Shown here: piece by piece, positions 9,472-18,198 of the stretch | Numbering within the stretch: the first letter of the stretch is position 1 | How the letters are laid out: the number at the start of each line of letters is the position of its first letter | From: Rhodospirillales bacterium 70-18 | GTDB lineage: Bacteria; Pseudomonadota; Alphaproteobacteria; Acetobacterales; Acetobacteraceae | Reading direction: 5' to 3' | DNA length: 64,000 nt | Assembly (NCBI GenBank): GCA_001899585.1 | Contig: MKWE01000043.1 | Span: 4,629-68,628 of the forward strand | Notes under the pieces: model-generated | The model's database searches: none | Told to the model about the DNA's origin: nothing | What the model saw: only the letters and a program-made list of their open reading frames with translations | Made by a program: the position numbers and the translations under genes

Positions 9472-12381
9472 TTAGCTGCGTGCCTGGCCTGCCGTGCCGA
9501 CGAGGGCGAACGGTCCCCACAGGGCGGGATGCGCGCCCTCGGGGATATGCAGCAGGTTGAGTTGCGCCTGCCGCAGAGCCTCCGCGCCGCCTTCGCCGTG
9601 CTCCATGTTGCGCAGCATCAGCGCGCCGATCCGGGCTGCGGCGATGTCGTTGATGTACCAATGGGTCAGCATCAGCCCGCGCGCACCGGCGAAGAAAAAA
9701 GCGCGCGCCAGTGTGGACAGGCTTTCTCCCGCGGCCGCGCCACCGCCGGAATTGCAAGCCGAAAGCACCACCAGATTGGCGTCCAGGTTCAGGTTCAACA
9801 CCGTGCCGGCGCCGATCAGCGCCTGCGACGCATCGGGGCCGTCAGGCGCGGTCGAGGCGATGACCACTGGCTCGGTCAGGCAGGCGAGGTCGGACGGCAG
9901 CACGCCATGGGTGGCGAAATGCAGCACGCGATACTGCCGCAGGTCGGTCTGCAGCAGCCTCGCGGCGGTGAAGGCCTGGCCGATCACCGGCGGCGCCGCG
10001 CCGGCGCCCTCGATCTCGCTGGCCAGCCGCAATTCCAGCGCCGCCCCCGGCAAGGCCGGCAAGGTCGCAAGCAGGCGGCCGCAATTGGGCGCCGCCGGAA
10101 AGCTGCGCGCGGCGTAGACGGCGGACATCGGGCGCGGCGCGCCGAACCCAGCCCAGGGCAGGCTGGCCGCCGAGGCGCCGGCGCCGCGCAGCGCCACCAG
10201 GCTGGCGGCGGCCGGTAGGTGGGTCAGCGGGAAGCGCTCGATCAGGTAGTGGTTGCCGGCCTGGCCGAGCGGCGCCGGCGGGCTTTCGGTCACCAGGATG
10301 CCGTAGGGAATTTCGAGCAGCGTATCGGTCGGCACCACCAGCAGTGCCTTTGCCCCATCCAGGGCCGTCTGCACACCACCGAACAGCGCCTGGTAGAGCT
10401 GCCACGCGGCGCCGGCCGCGTATGGCTTGGCGCTGGTGCCGGCATCGACGCTCGCGCGCACCTCGCGGACCAGACGCTCGATGTCTCCGGTGTCGGCGCC
10501 CACCGGGGCAGCAGTGATGCGGCCGTCGCGCAGCAGGAAGCTCCAGCCACGCCGGTCGTGCGGCAAGGTGGTCAATTGCAGGGCTTCGCCTGGGCCGAGT
10601 GCCGCCAGCACCTGCTCCGCCGATACCACCGATTGCACCAACTGGGCAAAGCCGGGCGCGGCGGCCTGCACCGCGCGGTCGGCGTCGGCAGACGACGCCT
10701 CGGCGGCAGCGATGCGCGAATCCAGCGCAGTGAGGTCGGCCGGCGGGCGGTCCGCGGCGGTGGCGTCGTCGCGCTCCCGATACAGTACCGCAAGTTCGCG
10801 CAACGCGGCGTCCCGTTCGCGGATCGCGGTGCCAACCTTCGGGTCGCGCGCCCCCGCCGCAAGCCGGGCGGCGGCCTGGGCGATCTGGGTGGTGGTCACC
10901 GTGCCCTGGGCGAGTTGCGCCGCCTGGAACGCCTCGGCGAGACTGGTCTGGTCTGCACTGCGCGCGAACGCGTCCACGCAGGGCGCGATCAGCTCGGCGC
11001 TGGTGCCCTCGCGCAGAACACGCAAGGTTGCCACCGCATCGCGGCATAGCGATGGGATAGCGGATGCCCCGGCCGGCAACGCCCCGGCGCGCAGCAGCAG
11101 CGTCTCGGCGTACGGCCGCGAGCTCGGCACCCGGCGGGCGAACCGCACCGCGGAGGCAGCGAAACGGTCGTCGGCGGTGCCGCGGGCGCCGGCGCTTGCG
11201 GCCACCGCGCCCAGGCTGCGGTCGATCCGTGCGACGATCAGATCGGCGCCGACGATGCCCGGAACCGCGGCGGCCAACCGGGCCGCCTGGGCGCCCTTAG
11301 CCTCCGCATCGGCGATCCGGCCGGCCTGGCGCAACACGTCCGCGGCGTTGCGCCGGGCTTCGATCACGACGACGGCGGCGCGCTGCGCCAACGGGTCCGG
11401 CAGCACGTCGCGGGTGACCAGCAGCGGCGCCATGGCGGTGCCGCGATCGGCCGGAAGGGGTGCGCCGCCGCGTAATTCAGGTGGCAAAAACGGCGAATAA
11501 AGGGCCTCCGCGCGGGCAAAACCGGCCAAACTCGGCTCGGTTTTCTTCTGATTCGCCTGGTCCAGCGCCTCGTAATAGGTCACCGACGCGACGGCCAGGG
11601 GGTCCGCGGCGCGGGGGGCCAGCCGGTCGGCGCGCCGGAACAGTTGCGCCGCTTCGGGGTAGCGGCCCTGGTTGGAGAGCTGCAGCGCCAGCAGCGCCAG
11701 CGGCAGGAAGCTGTCGGGCCGATCGGCGCCCAGCACCTTTTCCTGCAACGCGAGGGCGGCACGGTAGGCGGTTTCGGCGGCGGCGAAGCGTTCGGCCTGG
11801 TTGGCGTCCCGCCCGGTGCTCATCAGCGTGTCGTAGCGGCCGATGTCGCCGGTGGCGAAGGCTTCGCTGGCGAGGCGGCTGGCCAGGGCGTCCAGCGTCG
11901 CCGGGGTGCGCGGCGCGGCCTCGGCGGTGATGCGGCCGGCGGCGATGCCGATGGCGCGCTCGGCGGCCGGCAGCGCCGGCACCACGCCGTCGGCCTGCCA
12001 GCCCTGGCCGGCTATGGTCGCGGTGAGCAGGAAGGCGGGCCAGCCGCCGTTGGACATCCGGCAGTCCGCCAGCGTGGCCGGCACGTCGCCGAGGATCTGC
12101 AGCGGGCGCGGTGCGGCGCAGGTCAGCCGGCCGCTGAAGCCGGCCAGCGCGTCGGCGGCGCTGGCGGTGGTGCCGCGGATGCGGGCGCTGGGCGCCCGCC
12201 ACTCGCCGCACCACACGTCGCCGCCGCCGCCGCCCGCCACGAAGCGGCAGGTCTCGCCGGCCGCGGTGGTGCCGACCACGCTGCCACCGCCGCCCGAGGC
12301 GATGGCGACATAGGCATCAGGCGGCGGCGGCGTGCAGCCGGCGAGGATGGCGAGCAGGGCGGGCAGGGCGAGGGCGCGCAT
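9472..12381 (-). CDS. CHAT-domain (caspase-like) lipoprotein with TPR-like region
   Basis: The 970-aa protein starts MRALALPALLAILAGC, a lipoprotein signal with lipobox LAGC (Cys16), so an outer-membrane or periplasmic anchor is likely. The central part (about 190-450) is helical and TPR-like. The C-terminal CHAT domain carries the His-Cys dyad: His825 in HFATHG and Cys876 in LSACNSG, both intact. CHAT proteins are caspase-family cysteine peptidases. The ATG overlaps the upstream tpsA stop by one base (TGATG), implying translational coupling, so the peptidase is an integral third component of the two-partner secretion operon. A longer upstream frame is ignored because it would overlap tpsA by more than 200 bases. 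Substrate unknown; processing of the adhesin or a contact-dependent signal are possibilities. Confidence 0.85.
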   Translation of the reverse strand: MRALALPALLAILAGCTPPPPDAYVAIASGGGGSVVGTTAAGETCRFVAGGGGGDVWCGEWRAPSARIRGTTASAADALAGFSGRLTCAAPRPLQILGDVPATLADCRMSNGGWPAFLLTATIAGQGWQADGVVPALPAAERAIGIAAGRITAEAAPRTPATLDALASRLASEAFATGDIGRYDTLMSTGRDANQAERFAAAETAYRAALALQEKVLGADRPDSFLPLALLALQLSNQGRYPEAAQLFRRADRLAPRAADPLAVASVTYYEALDQANQKKTEPSLAGFARAEALYSPFLPPELRGGAPLPADRGTAMAPLLVTRDVLPDPLAQRAAVVVIEARRNAADVLRQAGRIADAEAKGAQAARLAAAVPGIVGADLIVARIDRSLGAVAASAGARGTADDRFAASAVRFARRVPSSRPYAETLLLRAGALPAGASAIPSLCRDAVATLRVLREGTSAELIAPCVDAFARSADQTSLAEAFQAAQLAQGTVTTTQIAQAAARLAAGARDPKVGTAIRERDAALRELAVLYRERDDATAADRPPADLTALDSRIAAAEASSADADRAVQAAAPGFAQLVQSVVSAEQVLAALGPGEALQLTTLPHDRRGWSFLLRDGRITAAPVGADTGDIERLVREVRASVDAGTSAKPYAAGAAWQLYQALFGGVQTALDGAKALLVVPTDTLLEIPYGILVTESPPAPLGQAGNHYLIERFPLTHLPAAASLVALRGAGASAASLPWAGFGAPRPMSAVYAARSFPAAPNCGRLLATLPALPGAALELRLASEIEGAGAAPPVIGQAFTAARLLQTDLRQYRVLHFATHGVLPSDLACLTEPVVIASTAPDGPDASQALIGAGTVLNLNLDANLVVLSACNSGGGAAAGESLSTLARAFFFAGARGLMLTHWYINDIAAARIGALMLRNMEHGEGGAEALRQAQLNLLHIPEGAHPALWGPFALVGTAGQARS

Positions 12382-15300
12382 CAGAAATCCTCCGCGCGGA
12401 TGTTCGGGGGGGCCAGGTCGAGGTCTTCCTGCGGGTCGCGGATGGGTTGCGCGCGCAAATAGACATCGGTCGGCGTGGGCAGCAGCAGCCAGGTGTCGGT
12501 CAACAGCTCGTTGAAGCGGCGCGGGTCCATGTTGTCCAGCATCGGGCCGGGTGCGGTGGCGACGGTCAGCGGGGCGACCTGCAGCGGGTGGCACACCGCG
12601 ACGGCGATCGGGCAGTCGTTCAGGGTGAAATCCGCCGGGTTGGGCGGCGGCGGCGGCAGCGGCACGCCGTTGGTATCGGCCCGCCGGCCCAGGGCCGCCG
12701 CCGGTCCGCCGGCGACGCCGGCCAGCACGCCGAACAGCCGGGCGGTGCTTCCGCCGGCGACCAGCAGGCCGGCGCTGTTCAGTGTGCCGGCGGCGGTACC
12801 GGCGGCGCCCAGGAACAGGTTGACCTGCATGGTGGCGGCGTCCAGCCCGCCGAACAGCATGCTGGGCGCGGTGATGTTGAGCGCGGCGCCGGTGGCCCGG
12901 CCGGCAAGGCTGGCGGAGGTGGCGGCCACCAGGATATCGCGGCCGGAGGCGATCAGCCCGGTGGTGGCGACGGTCTGGCCGGTGAGCGTCAGCGGCCCGG
13001 CATCGGCGATGGCCGAGAAGCCGTTGACCGCCAGCAGGGTGGCGGCACCCAGGCTCAGCGTGTTGCCGCGGACCGTGCCGTCCACCACGATGTCGGCGTC
13101 GCCGGTGATGGCGGCGTCGCCCAGCGCGCGCACCTCAGTGCCGGCCGGCACGGTGAGCGCTGCCGTATCGTGGAAGGTGAGGTTGCCCGGGGTGAAGCTG
13201 GCGCCCAGCCGGTCCACCGCGTTCGGCCCGCCCAGCACGATGTCGCCCTCGGCGGCGCGCAGCGTCAGCAGGTCGGCCTGGATGAGCCCGGTGGCCCCCT
13301 CGGTCATCGCGGTGGCGGCGATGTCGACCGGCGCGCCGGCGGCCAGCAGCGCGCCGTCCAGCTGCAGCGCGCCGGCGAGCGCCAGGGTGATGCCGCCGGC
13401 GGCGCGGATCGCGCTTTCGATGCCGATGGTGAGCAGCGGTGCCGCGTCGGCGAAGCGGAACTGGCCGGGGGTGGCGGCGTCCTTGATGGCGTCCACCTCA
13501 TTCGCGCCGGACAGCACGATGTCGCCGCCGGTGGTGCGGGCGGTCAGCGCCGGGGTGACGATGGCGCCGGCCCCGGTCTCGGCGATGCCGGTGGCGGCGG
13601 TGAGCAGCACGTCGGCGGCGATCAGCTGGCCGGCCAGGGTGAGCGAGCCGGCGGTGGCCATGCTCAGCGCCGCGCCGGCTTGCACCGTGGCGCCGGCCGC
13701 GGCCGTGAGCCCGGCATCGTCGTTGAAGATGAAGTTGCCGGCGGCATTCGACGCCCCAAGCTGGTCGACCGTGTTGGCGCCGGCCAGCAGGACGTTGCCG
13801 CCGGCGCTGGCGACCGTGAGCAGCGGCGTGGCGATGGCGCCGGCCCCGGCCTCGGTGACATCGACCACCGCGATCAGCCCCACGCTGGCCGCGGCGAGCT
13901 GGCCGGCCAGCGTGAGCGAGCCCGCCGTGCTCAGGCTCAGCGCGCCGCCGGCCTGCACGGTGGCGCCGGCCGGCACGGTGAGGGCGAGGCTGTCGTTGAA
14001 GGCGAGGTTGCCGGCGGCACTGGAGCCGCCGAGCTGCTCGACCGCGTTGGCGCCGCCGAGCGCGATGTCGCCGCCGGAGCTGGCCACCGCCAGCACGGGC
14101 GCGGCGATCGCCCCCGCCCCGGTCTCGGCGATGCCGCCGGCCGCCGCCAGCACCACGCTGGCGGCGTTGAGCTGGCCGGCCAGGGTGAGCGCGGCGGGGG
14201 TGGCCAGGCTCAGCGTGCCGTCCGCCTGCACGGTGGCGCCGGCCGGCACGGTGAAGGCGAGATCGTCGTTGAAGGTGAGATTGCCGGCGGCGCTGGAGGC
14301 GTCGAGCTGGCCGACCTGGTTGGCGCCGGCCAGCAGGATGTCGCCGCCGGTCGTGGCGGCAAGGGTGCCGGCGGCGATGCGGCCGGCGCCGGTCTCGGCG
14401 ATGCCGGTGGTCGCGATCAGCGCCACCGTCTGACCGGGCGCCGACAGCAGGCCCGTCAGGCTCATCGCGCCGGCGACGGTCAGCGCGATGTCGCCGGCCG
14501 CCGAGAGGTCGCCGACGGCCCCGATGCTGTTCGCCGGGTCGGCCAGGGTGATCACCCCGCCGGCGATGCCGGTCAGCGTACCGATGGTCAGCGCCGCGCC
14601 GCCGGCCTGGGTGATGTCGCCGAGGCTGCGCAGGTCGAGCGTCCCGGCGAAGGCCAGCGGGGCGACGACCTGCACGGTGCTGGCGGTGGTCCCGCCGGGC
14701 GTGGGGGCGATGCCGGTGGTGGCGCCGAGGCGCAGGGTCTGCGCGGTGATGCGGGTCAGCACGTCCTGGTTGACGCTGAGCGCGCCGGCCACGGTGCTGC
14801 CGGCCGCCCCGCCGGCCAGCAGGTTCTCGGGGGTGGCCGGGGCGATCTCCACCAGTCCGCCGGTGACGCTGTTGGCGGGATTGCCGAACACGATGCCGCC
14901 GGCCTGCAGCGAGACGCGGCCGGCACCGGCGTTAAGGGTCGCCGGCACCGGCACGCAGACGGTGGCGATGGTGTCGCAGAACTGGCCGAGGCCGATCGCC
15001 GCGGTGGTGCGCAGCAGGATGTTGGCCGCCGCCACCTGGCCGGCGACGACGAGGGCGGTGCCGTCGTTGTCGAGGGCGAAATCGCCGGCGGCGCTGACAT
15101 CCAGCAGCGCCCCGGTGATGGCGTTCGGGCTGCCGGCCCCGGCCCCGTTGAGCAGCGCCGCCCCGCCGGATTGCAGCGTGAGCTGGCTGGCCAGGATCTG
15201 GCCGCCGCCCTGCACGATGCCGCCGGTGCCGGCGCCGATCGACAGCCGGCCGAAGCCGGTGGCGATGCCGCCGGCAAGCTGCACGCCGCCGGGGAGGGTC

Positions 15301-18074
15301 GCGTCGAAGCCGGAATCGGGCGCCGCCGCCAGGATGGAGATGCCGCCCAGCGTGCTGCTGCCGAAGGTGGTGACGGTGCCGGTGGCGGAGACCGCGACAT
15401 CGCCGGAGGCCCGCAGCAGCAGCGTGGTGTCCACCGCGGAGACCAGGCCGTCGACGGTGAGGTTGCCGCCGGCCACCGTGATGGCGAGCCCGCCGCCGCT
15501 CTGCACCGGGCCGGCGACCGCGAGGCCGACCACGTTGCGGAAGGTGATGGCGGTGCCGGCGAGGGCGCCGAGGCTGGCCACCTGGTTGTCGCCGGCCAGG
15601 GTAAGGCCGCCGGTGTTCACCGCGGTGGCGTCCAGCCGGGCGGCGAACAGGCGCGAGCCGGATTGCTGGGTGAGGCCGCTGTCGATCGCGCGCAGGCCGA
15701 GCGTGCCGCCGGCGGCGATGTCGCCGATCAGTGCGAGGTCGCCACCCAGGCCGATGGTGCCGCCGGAGCCGATGTTGTAGGCGGCCAGGCTGAAATTGCC
15801 GGCAACGCTGGAGGGGCCAAGCGCCAGCAGCTGGTTGCTGCCGTCGAACACCGGCTGCACGCTGGCGAGGCTGGCGTCGCCGCCGCTCCGCACGGTGAGC
15901 GTGCTGCCCTGCAGGTAGCCGGTGCCCTGGGTGATGCCGCCGGCGCCGGCGGCGAGCTGGATGGTCTCGATGCCGCCGTCCGAGAAGCTGAGCAGCAGGC
16001 CGTTCATCGTGATGCCGCCGGGATTCGCCAGGGCGACCGTGCCGGCGGTGAAATCGAACGCGGCGGCCAGCGAGATGCCGGCGGCATCGACCTGCCCGGC
16101 GGCGGCCAGGGTGATGCCGCCGCTGGCGCGCAGCTGCGCCGCGCCGGCCGAGCTGACCAGCCCGGTGAGCGAGAGGTCGCCGCCGCGCACGTCAATCGAC
16201 ACCGCGCCGCTGCCGCTCACCGTGCCACTGACCAGCAGCGACTGGGTGTTGTTGAACAGCACGGTGTTGAGGGCGCGCAGGTCGATGATCTGGCCCACCA
16301 GGTTGGCGCCGCCGAGGGTGATGTCGTCGAAGAGGAGCCGCCCCTGGGTCAGCGTGCCCGCGGTGATGCGGCCGGCGCCGGCCTCGGTGACGCTGCTGGG
16401 GAAGTCGCTGCCGGCGTGGTCGAGCAGCACGGTGGCGGCGTTGGACACCTGCACCAGCTCGTTCAGCGCGATGATGCGGCCGAACAGGGTGAGGTCGCCG
16501 GCGCCGAGCACCACCGGCGCGTTGATGGTCAGCGTGCCGCCGGTCTCCAGCGCCAGGCCGCCCAGCGGCTTGGTGATGGCGGCACCGACGGTGATGCTGT
16601 CGGTGGCCTGCAGCACCAGGTTGCCGGTGATCGCGCCGACCTGACCGGCGCCGAGAAACGCGTCGGTAGGGGCGTCGGCGTTGGCCAGGATGAGGTCGGC
16701 GAGGTCGCCGCTGGTGACGTTCACCCGCGGGTCGGCGTCGGCGACGATGGTGAGGAACTGCGGGTCGATGATCACTTGGCCGAGCGTGCCGGCGACGGCC
16801 GAGACGTCGATGGCGCCGGTGAGCTGCAGCCCGCCGCCCGACGAGACCTCCACGGTGCCGCCATCGCCGCCCTGCGGGCCGCCGCGCGCGGTGACGGTGC
16901 CGGCCATCGCGGTGGCCTGCCGCGCGCGCACCACGACCTGGCCGCCCTTGCCGGCCCGGGTCGCATCCGAATGCACGACGGCGCCGGCGGCGATGCCGGT
17001 GCGATCGGCGACGGTGGGCCCGTTCACCCCGATGGCGATGCCGCCGCCGCCGGCGCGGCCGGAGGCGTCGATGCGGGCGGTGCCGGCGACCAGCACGCGG
17101 TTGGCCGTGGCGGCGATGCGGCCGCCGGTGGTGCCGGGGGCGGTGCCGGTGGCGGCCACGCTGCCCTCGATGATGATGCTGCCGCCGGTGCCGGACAGCA
17201 GCACGGTGCCGGTGCGGCCGGTGGCGGGGTCGGTGCCGGCGGCGATGCTGCCGCCCGCCCGCACCAGGTTCTGCACGATGCCGTCGGCGGCGGCGGCGGT
17301 GATCAGCACGGTGCCGCCATCGGCGCGCGCGCTGCCGGTGTTGGCGACCAGGGCGGCGCCATTGGCGGGCGGGGTGCGGACGGCGCCGGTGATCTGGAAG
17401 GACACCAGGCCGTCGCCGTTGAGGTCGATCACCTGCTGGGTGGCGCCGGCCAGCACCACGGTGCCCATCCGGGCGGCGATGACGCCGTGATTGGCCACCT
17501 GTGGCGCCACCAGGGCGGCGAGGCCGGCCTGGCGGGCGGTGATGCTGCCGTTGTTCTCGATGCGGGCGCTCGGTTTGCCCGACCGGTCGAACACCATGGC
17601 GCCGCCGCGCATGAAGCCGGCGTTGGCGATGTCGTTGGTGGAGACGATCACCGACTGCGCCTGCACCTGCGAACCGCCGGCGAACACCACCCCGGACTGG
17701 TTGATCAGCGCGATGCCGCCGTTGGCGGTGATGCGGCCGGCGATGACGGAGGGGTCGGGCCCGGTCACCCGGTTCAGCGTCATCGAGGTGGTGGCGGGCT
17801 GCCGGAACTGCACGCTGTGGTCGCGCCCGACGTCGAAGCTGCGCCAGTCGATCACCGCGCGGTCGGTGGACTGGGTGATGGTGGTGGTGGCCGGGCCCTG
17901 GCCGATGGTGGCGGCGCCGCCGACGACCCGGCCGCCCTGCGGGGCGGCGTTCGCGGGCAGCGCCTGGGCGGCGGCGCGGTGCTGGGCGAGCAGCAGCGCG
18001 GGGGCGACGAGCATGCTGCCGTGCAGCAGGGCGATCCGCAGATGCGCGCTCCGCAGTCGGGGGCACAGTTTCAT
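12381..18074 (-). CDS. Filamentous haemagglutinin-type TpsA exoprotein
   Basis: This 1897-aa secreted adhesin-like protein begins MKLCPRLRSAHLRIALLHGS with an extended signal peptide ending near HRAAAQA. Next comes the TPS secretion domain (GGAATIGQGPATTTITQSTD, WRSFDVGRDHSVQFRQP, ALINQSGVVFAGG, the last replacing the usual NPNGI-type motif). The remainder is Gly/Ala/Thr/Val-rich beta-helix repeat with at least four copies of a roughly 91-residue unit. It ends in a proline-rich stretch and a distinct C-terminus with two Cys (LNDCPIAVAVCHPLQV). The ATG is preceded by an aaaggag ribosome site. TpsB lies 124 bases upstream and the CHAT protein is coupled downstream. Confidence 0.88.
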   Translation of the reverse strand: MKLCPRLRSAHLRIALLHGSMLVAPALLLAQHRAAAQALPANAAPQGGRVVGGAATIGQGPATTTITQSTDRAVIDWRSFDVGRDHSVQFRQPATTSMTLNRVTGPDPSVIAGRITANGGIALINQSGVVFAGGSQVQAQSVIVSTNDIANAGFMRGGAMVFDRSGKPSARIENNGSITARQAGLAALVAPQVANHGVIAARMGTVVLAGATQQVIDLNGDGLVSFQITGAVRTPPANGAALVANTGSARADGGTVLITAAAADGIVQNLVRAGGSIAAGTDPATGRTGTVLLSGTGGSIIIEGSVAATGTAPGTTGGRIAATANRVLVAGTARIDASGRAGGGGIAIGVNGPTVADRTGIAAGAVVHSDATRAGKGGQVVVRARQATAMAGTVTARGGPQGGDGGTVEVSSGGGLQLTGAIDVSAVAGTLGQVIIDPQFLTIVADADPRVNVTSGDLADLILANADAPTDAFLGAGQVGAITGNLVLQATDSITVGAAITKPLGGLALETGGTLTINAPVVLGAGDLTLFGRIIALNELVQVSNAATVLLDHAGSDFPSSVTEAGAGRITAGTLTQGRLLFDDITLGGANLVGQIIDLRALNTVLFNNTQSLLVSGTVSGSGAVSIDVRGGDLSLTGLVSSAGAAQLRASGGITLAAAGQVDAAGISLAAAFDFTAGTVALANPGGITMNGLLLSFSDGGIETIQLAAGAGGITQGTGYLQGSTLTVRSGGDASLASVQPVFDGSNQLLALGPSSVAGNFSLAAYNIGSGGTIGLGGDLALIGDIAAGGTLGLRAIDSGLTQQSGSRLFAARLDATAVNTGGLTLAGDNQVASLGALAGTAITFRNVVGLAVAGPVQSGGGLAITVAGGNLTVDGLVSAVDTTLLLRASGDVAVSATGTVTTFGSSTLGGISILAAAPDSGFDATLPGGVQLAGGIATGFGRLSIGAGTGGIVQGGGQILASQLTLQSGGAALLNGAGAGSPNAITGALLDVSAAGDFALDNDGTALVVAGQVAAANILLRTTAAIGLGQFCDTIATVCVPVPATLNAGAGRVSLQAGGIVFGNPANSVTGGLVEIAPATPENLLAGGAAGSTVAGALSVNQDVLTRITAQTLRLGATTGIAPTPGGTTASTVQVVAPLAFAGTLDLRSLGDITQAGGAALTIGTLTGIAGGVITLADPANSIGAVGDLSAAGDIALTVAGAMSLTGLLSAPGQTVALIATTGIAETGAGRIAAGTLAATTGGDILLAGANQVGQLDASSAAGNLTFNDDLAFTVPAGATVQADGTLSLATPAALTLAGQLNAASVVLAAAGGIAETGAGAIAAPVLAVASSGGDIALGGANAVEQLGGSSAAGNLAFNDSLALTVPAGATVQAGGALSLSTAGSLTLAGQLAAASVGLIAVVDVTEAGAGAIATPLLTVASAGGNVLLAGANTVDQLGASNAAGNFIFNDDAGLTAAAGATVQAGAALSMATAGSLTLAGQLIAADVLLTAATGIAETGAGAIVTPALTARTTGGDIVLSGANEVDAIKDAATPGQFRFADAAPLLTIGIESAIRAAGGITLALAGALQLDGALLAAGAPVDIAATAMTEGATGLIQADLLTLRAAEGDIVLGGPNAVDRLGASFTPGNLTFHDTAALTVPAGTEVRALGDAAITGDADIVVDGTVRGNTLSLGAATLLAVNGFSAIADAGPLTLTGQTVATTGLIASGRDILVAATSASLAGRATGAALNITAPSMLFGGLDAATMQVNLFLGAAGTAAGTLNSAGLLVAGGSTARLFGVLAGVAGGPAAALGRRADTNGVPLPPPPPNPADFTLNDCPIAVAVCHPLQVAPLTVATAPGPMLDNMDPRRFNELLTDTWLLLPTPTDVYLRAQPIRDPQEDLDLAPPNIRAEDF
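13490..14400 (-). repeat. Tandem approximately 273-bp coding repeats in tpsA
   Basis: Successive units of about 91 codons contain GAN(A/T)V(E/D)QL, AAGNL, (V)PAGATVQA, SLTLAGQL and TGAGAI(A/V)TP. These are beta-helix rungs and a likely substrate for copy-number change. The unit boundaries are estimated by eye. Confidence 0.75.
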
Positions 18075-18198
18075 GGCCGCAACTCCTTTGCCGCACCGTG
18101 GCGCGTGATCAACCCTGGCGGCGGCGCCGGAGGGCTGGCTCATGCGAGCCGTCGAACGTCGGAGCGAGGCGGCCTTGCCCGAGGGACGGCCGCTCGCT

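Noticed and set aside
13490-14400. Possible CRISPR-like repetition
   Set aside because: The repeats are long, in-frame coding units without spacers, i.e. adhesin rungs. No CRISPR array or cas gene is visible in the window.
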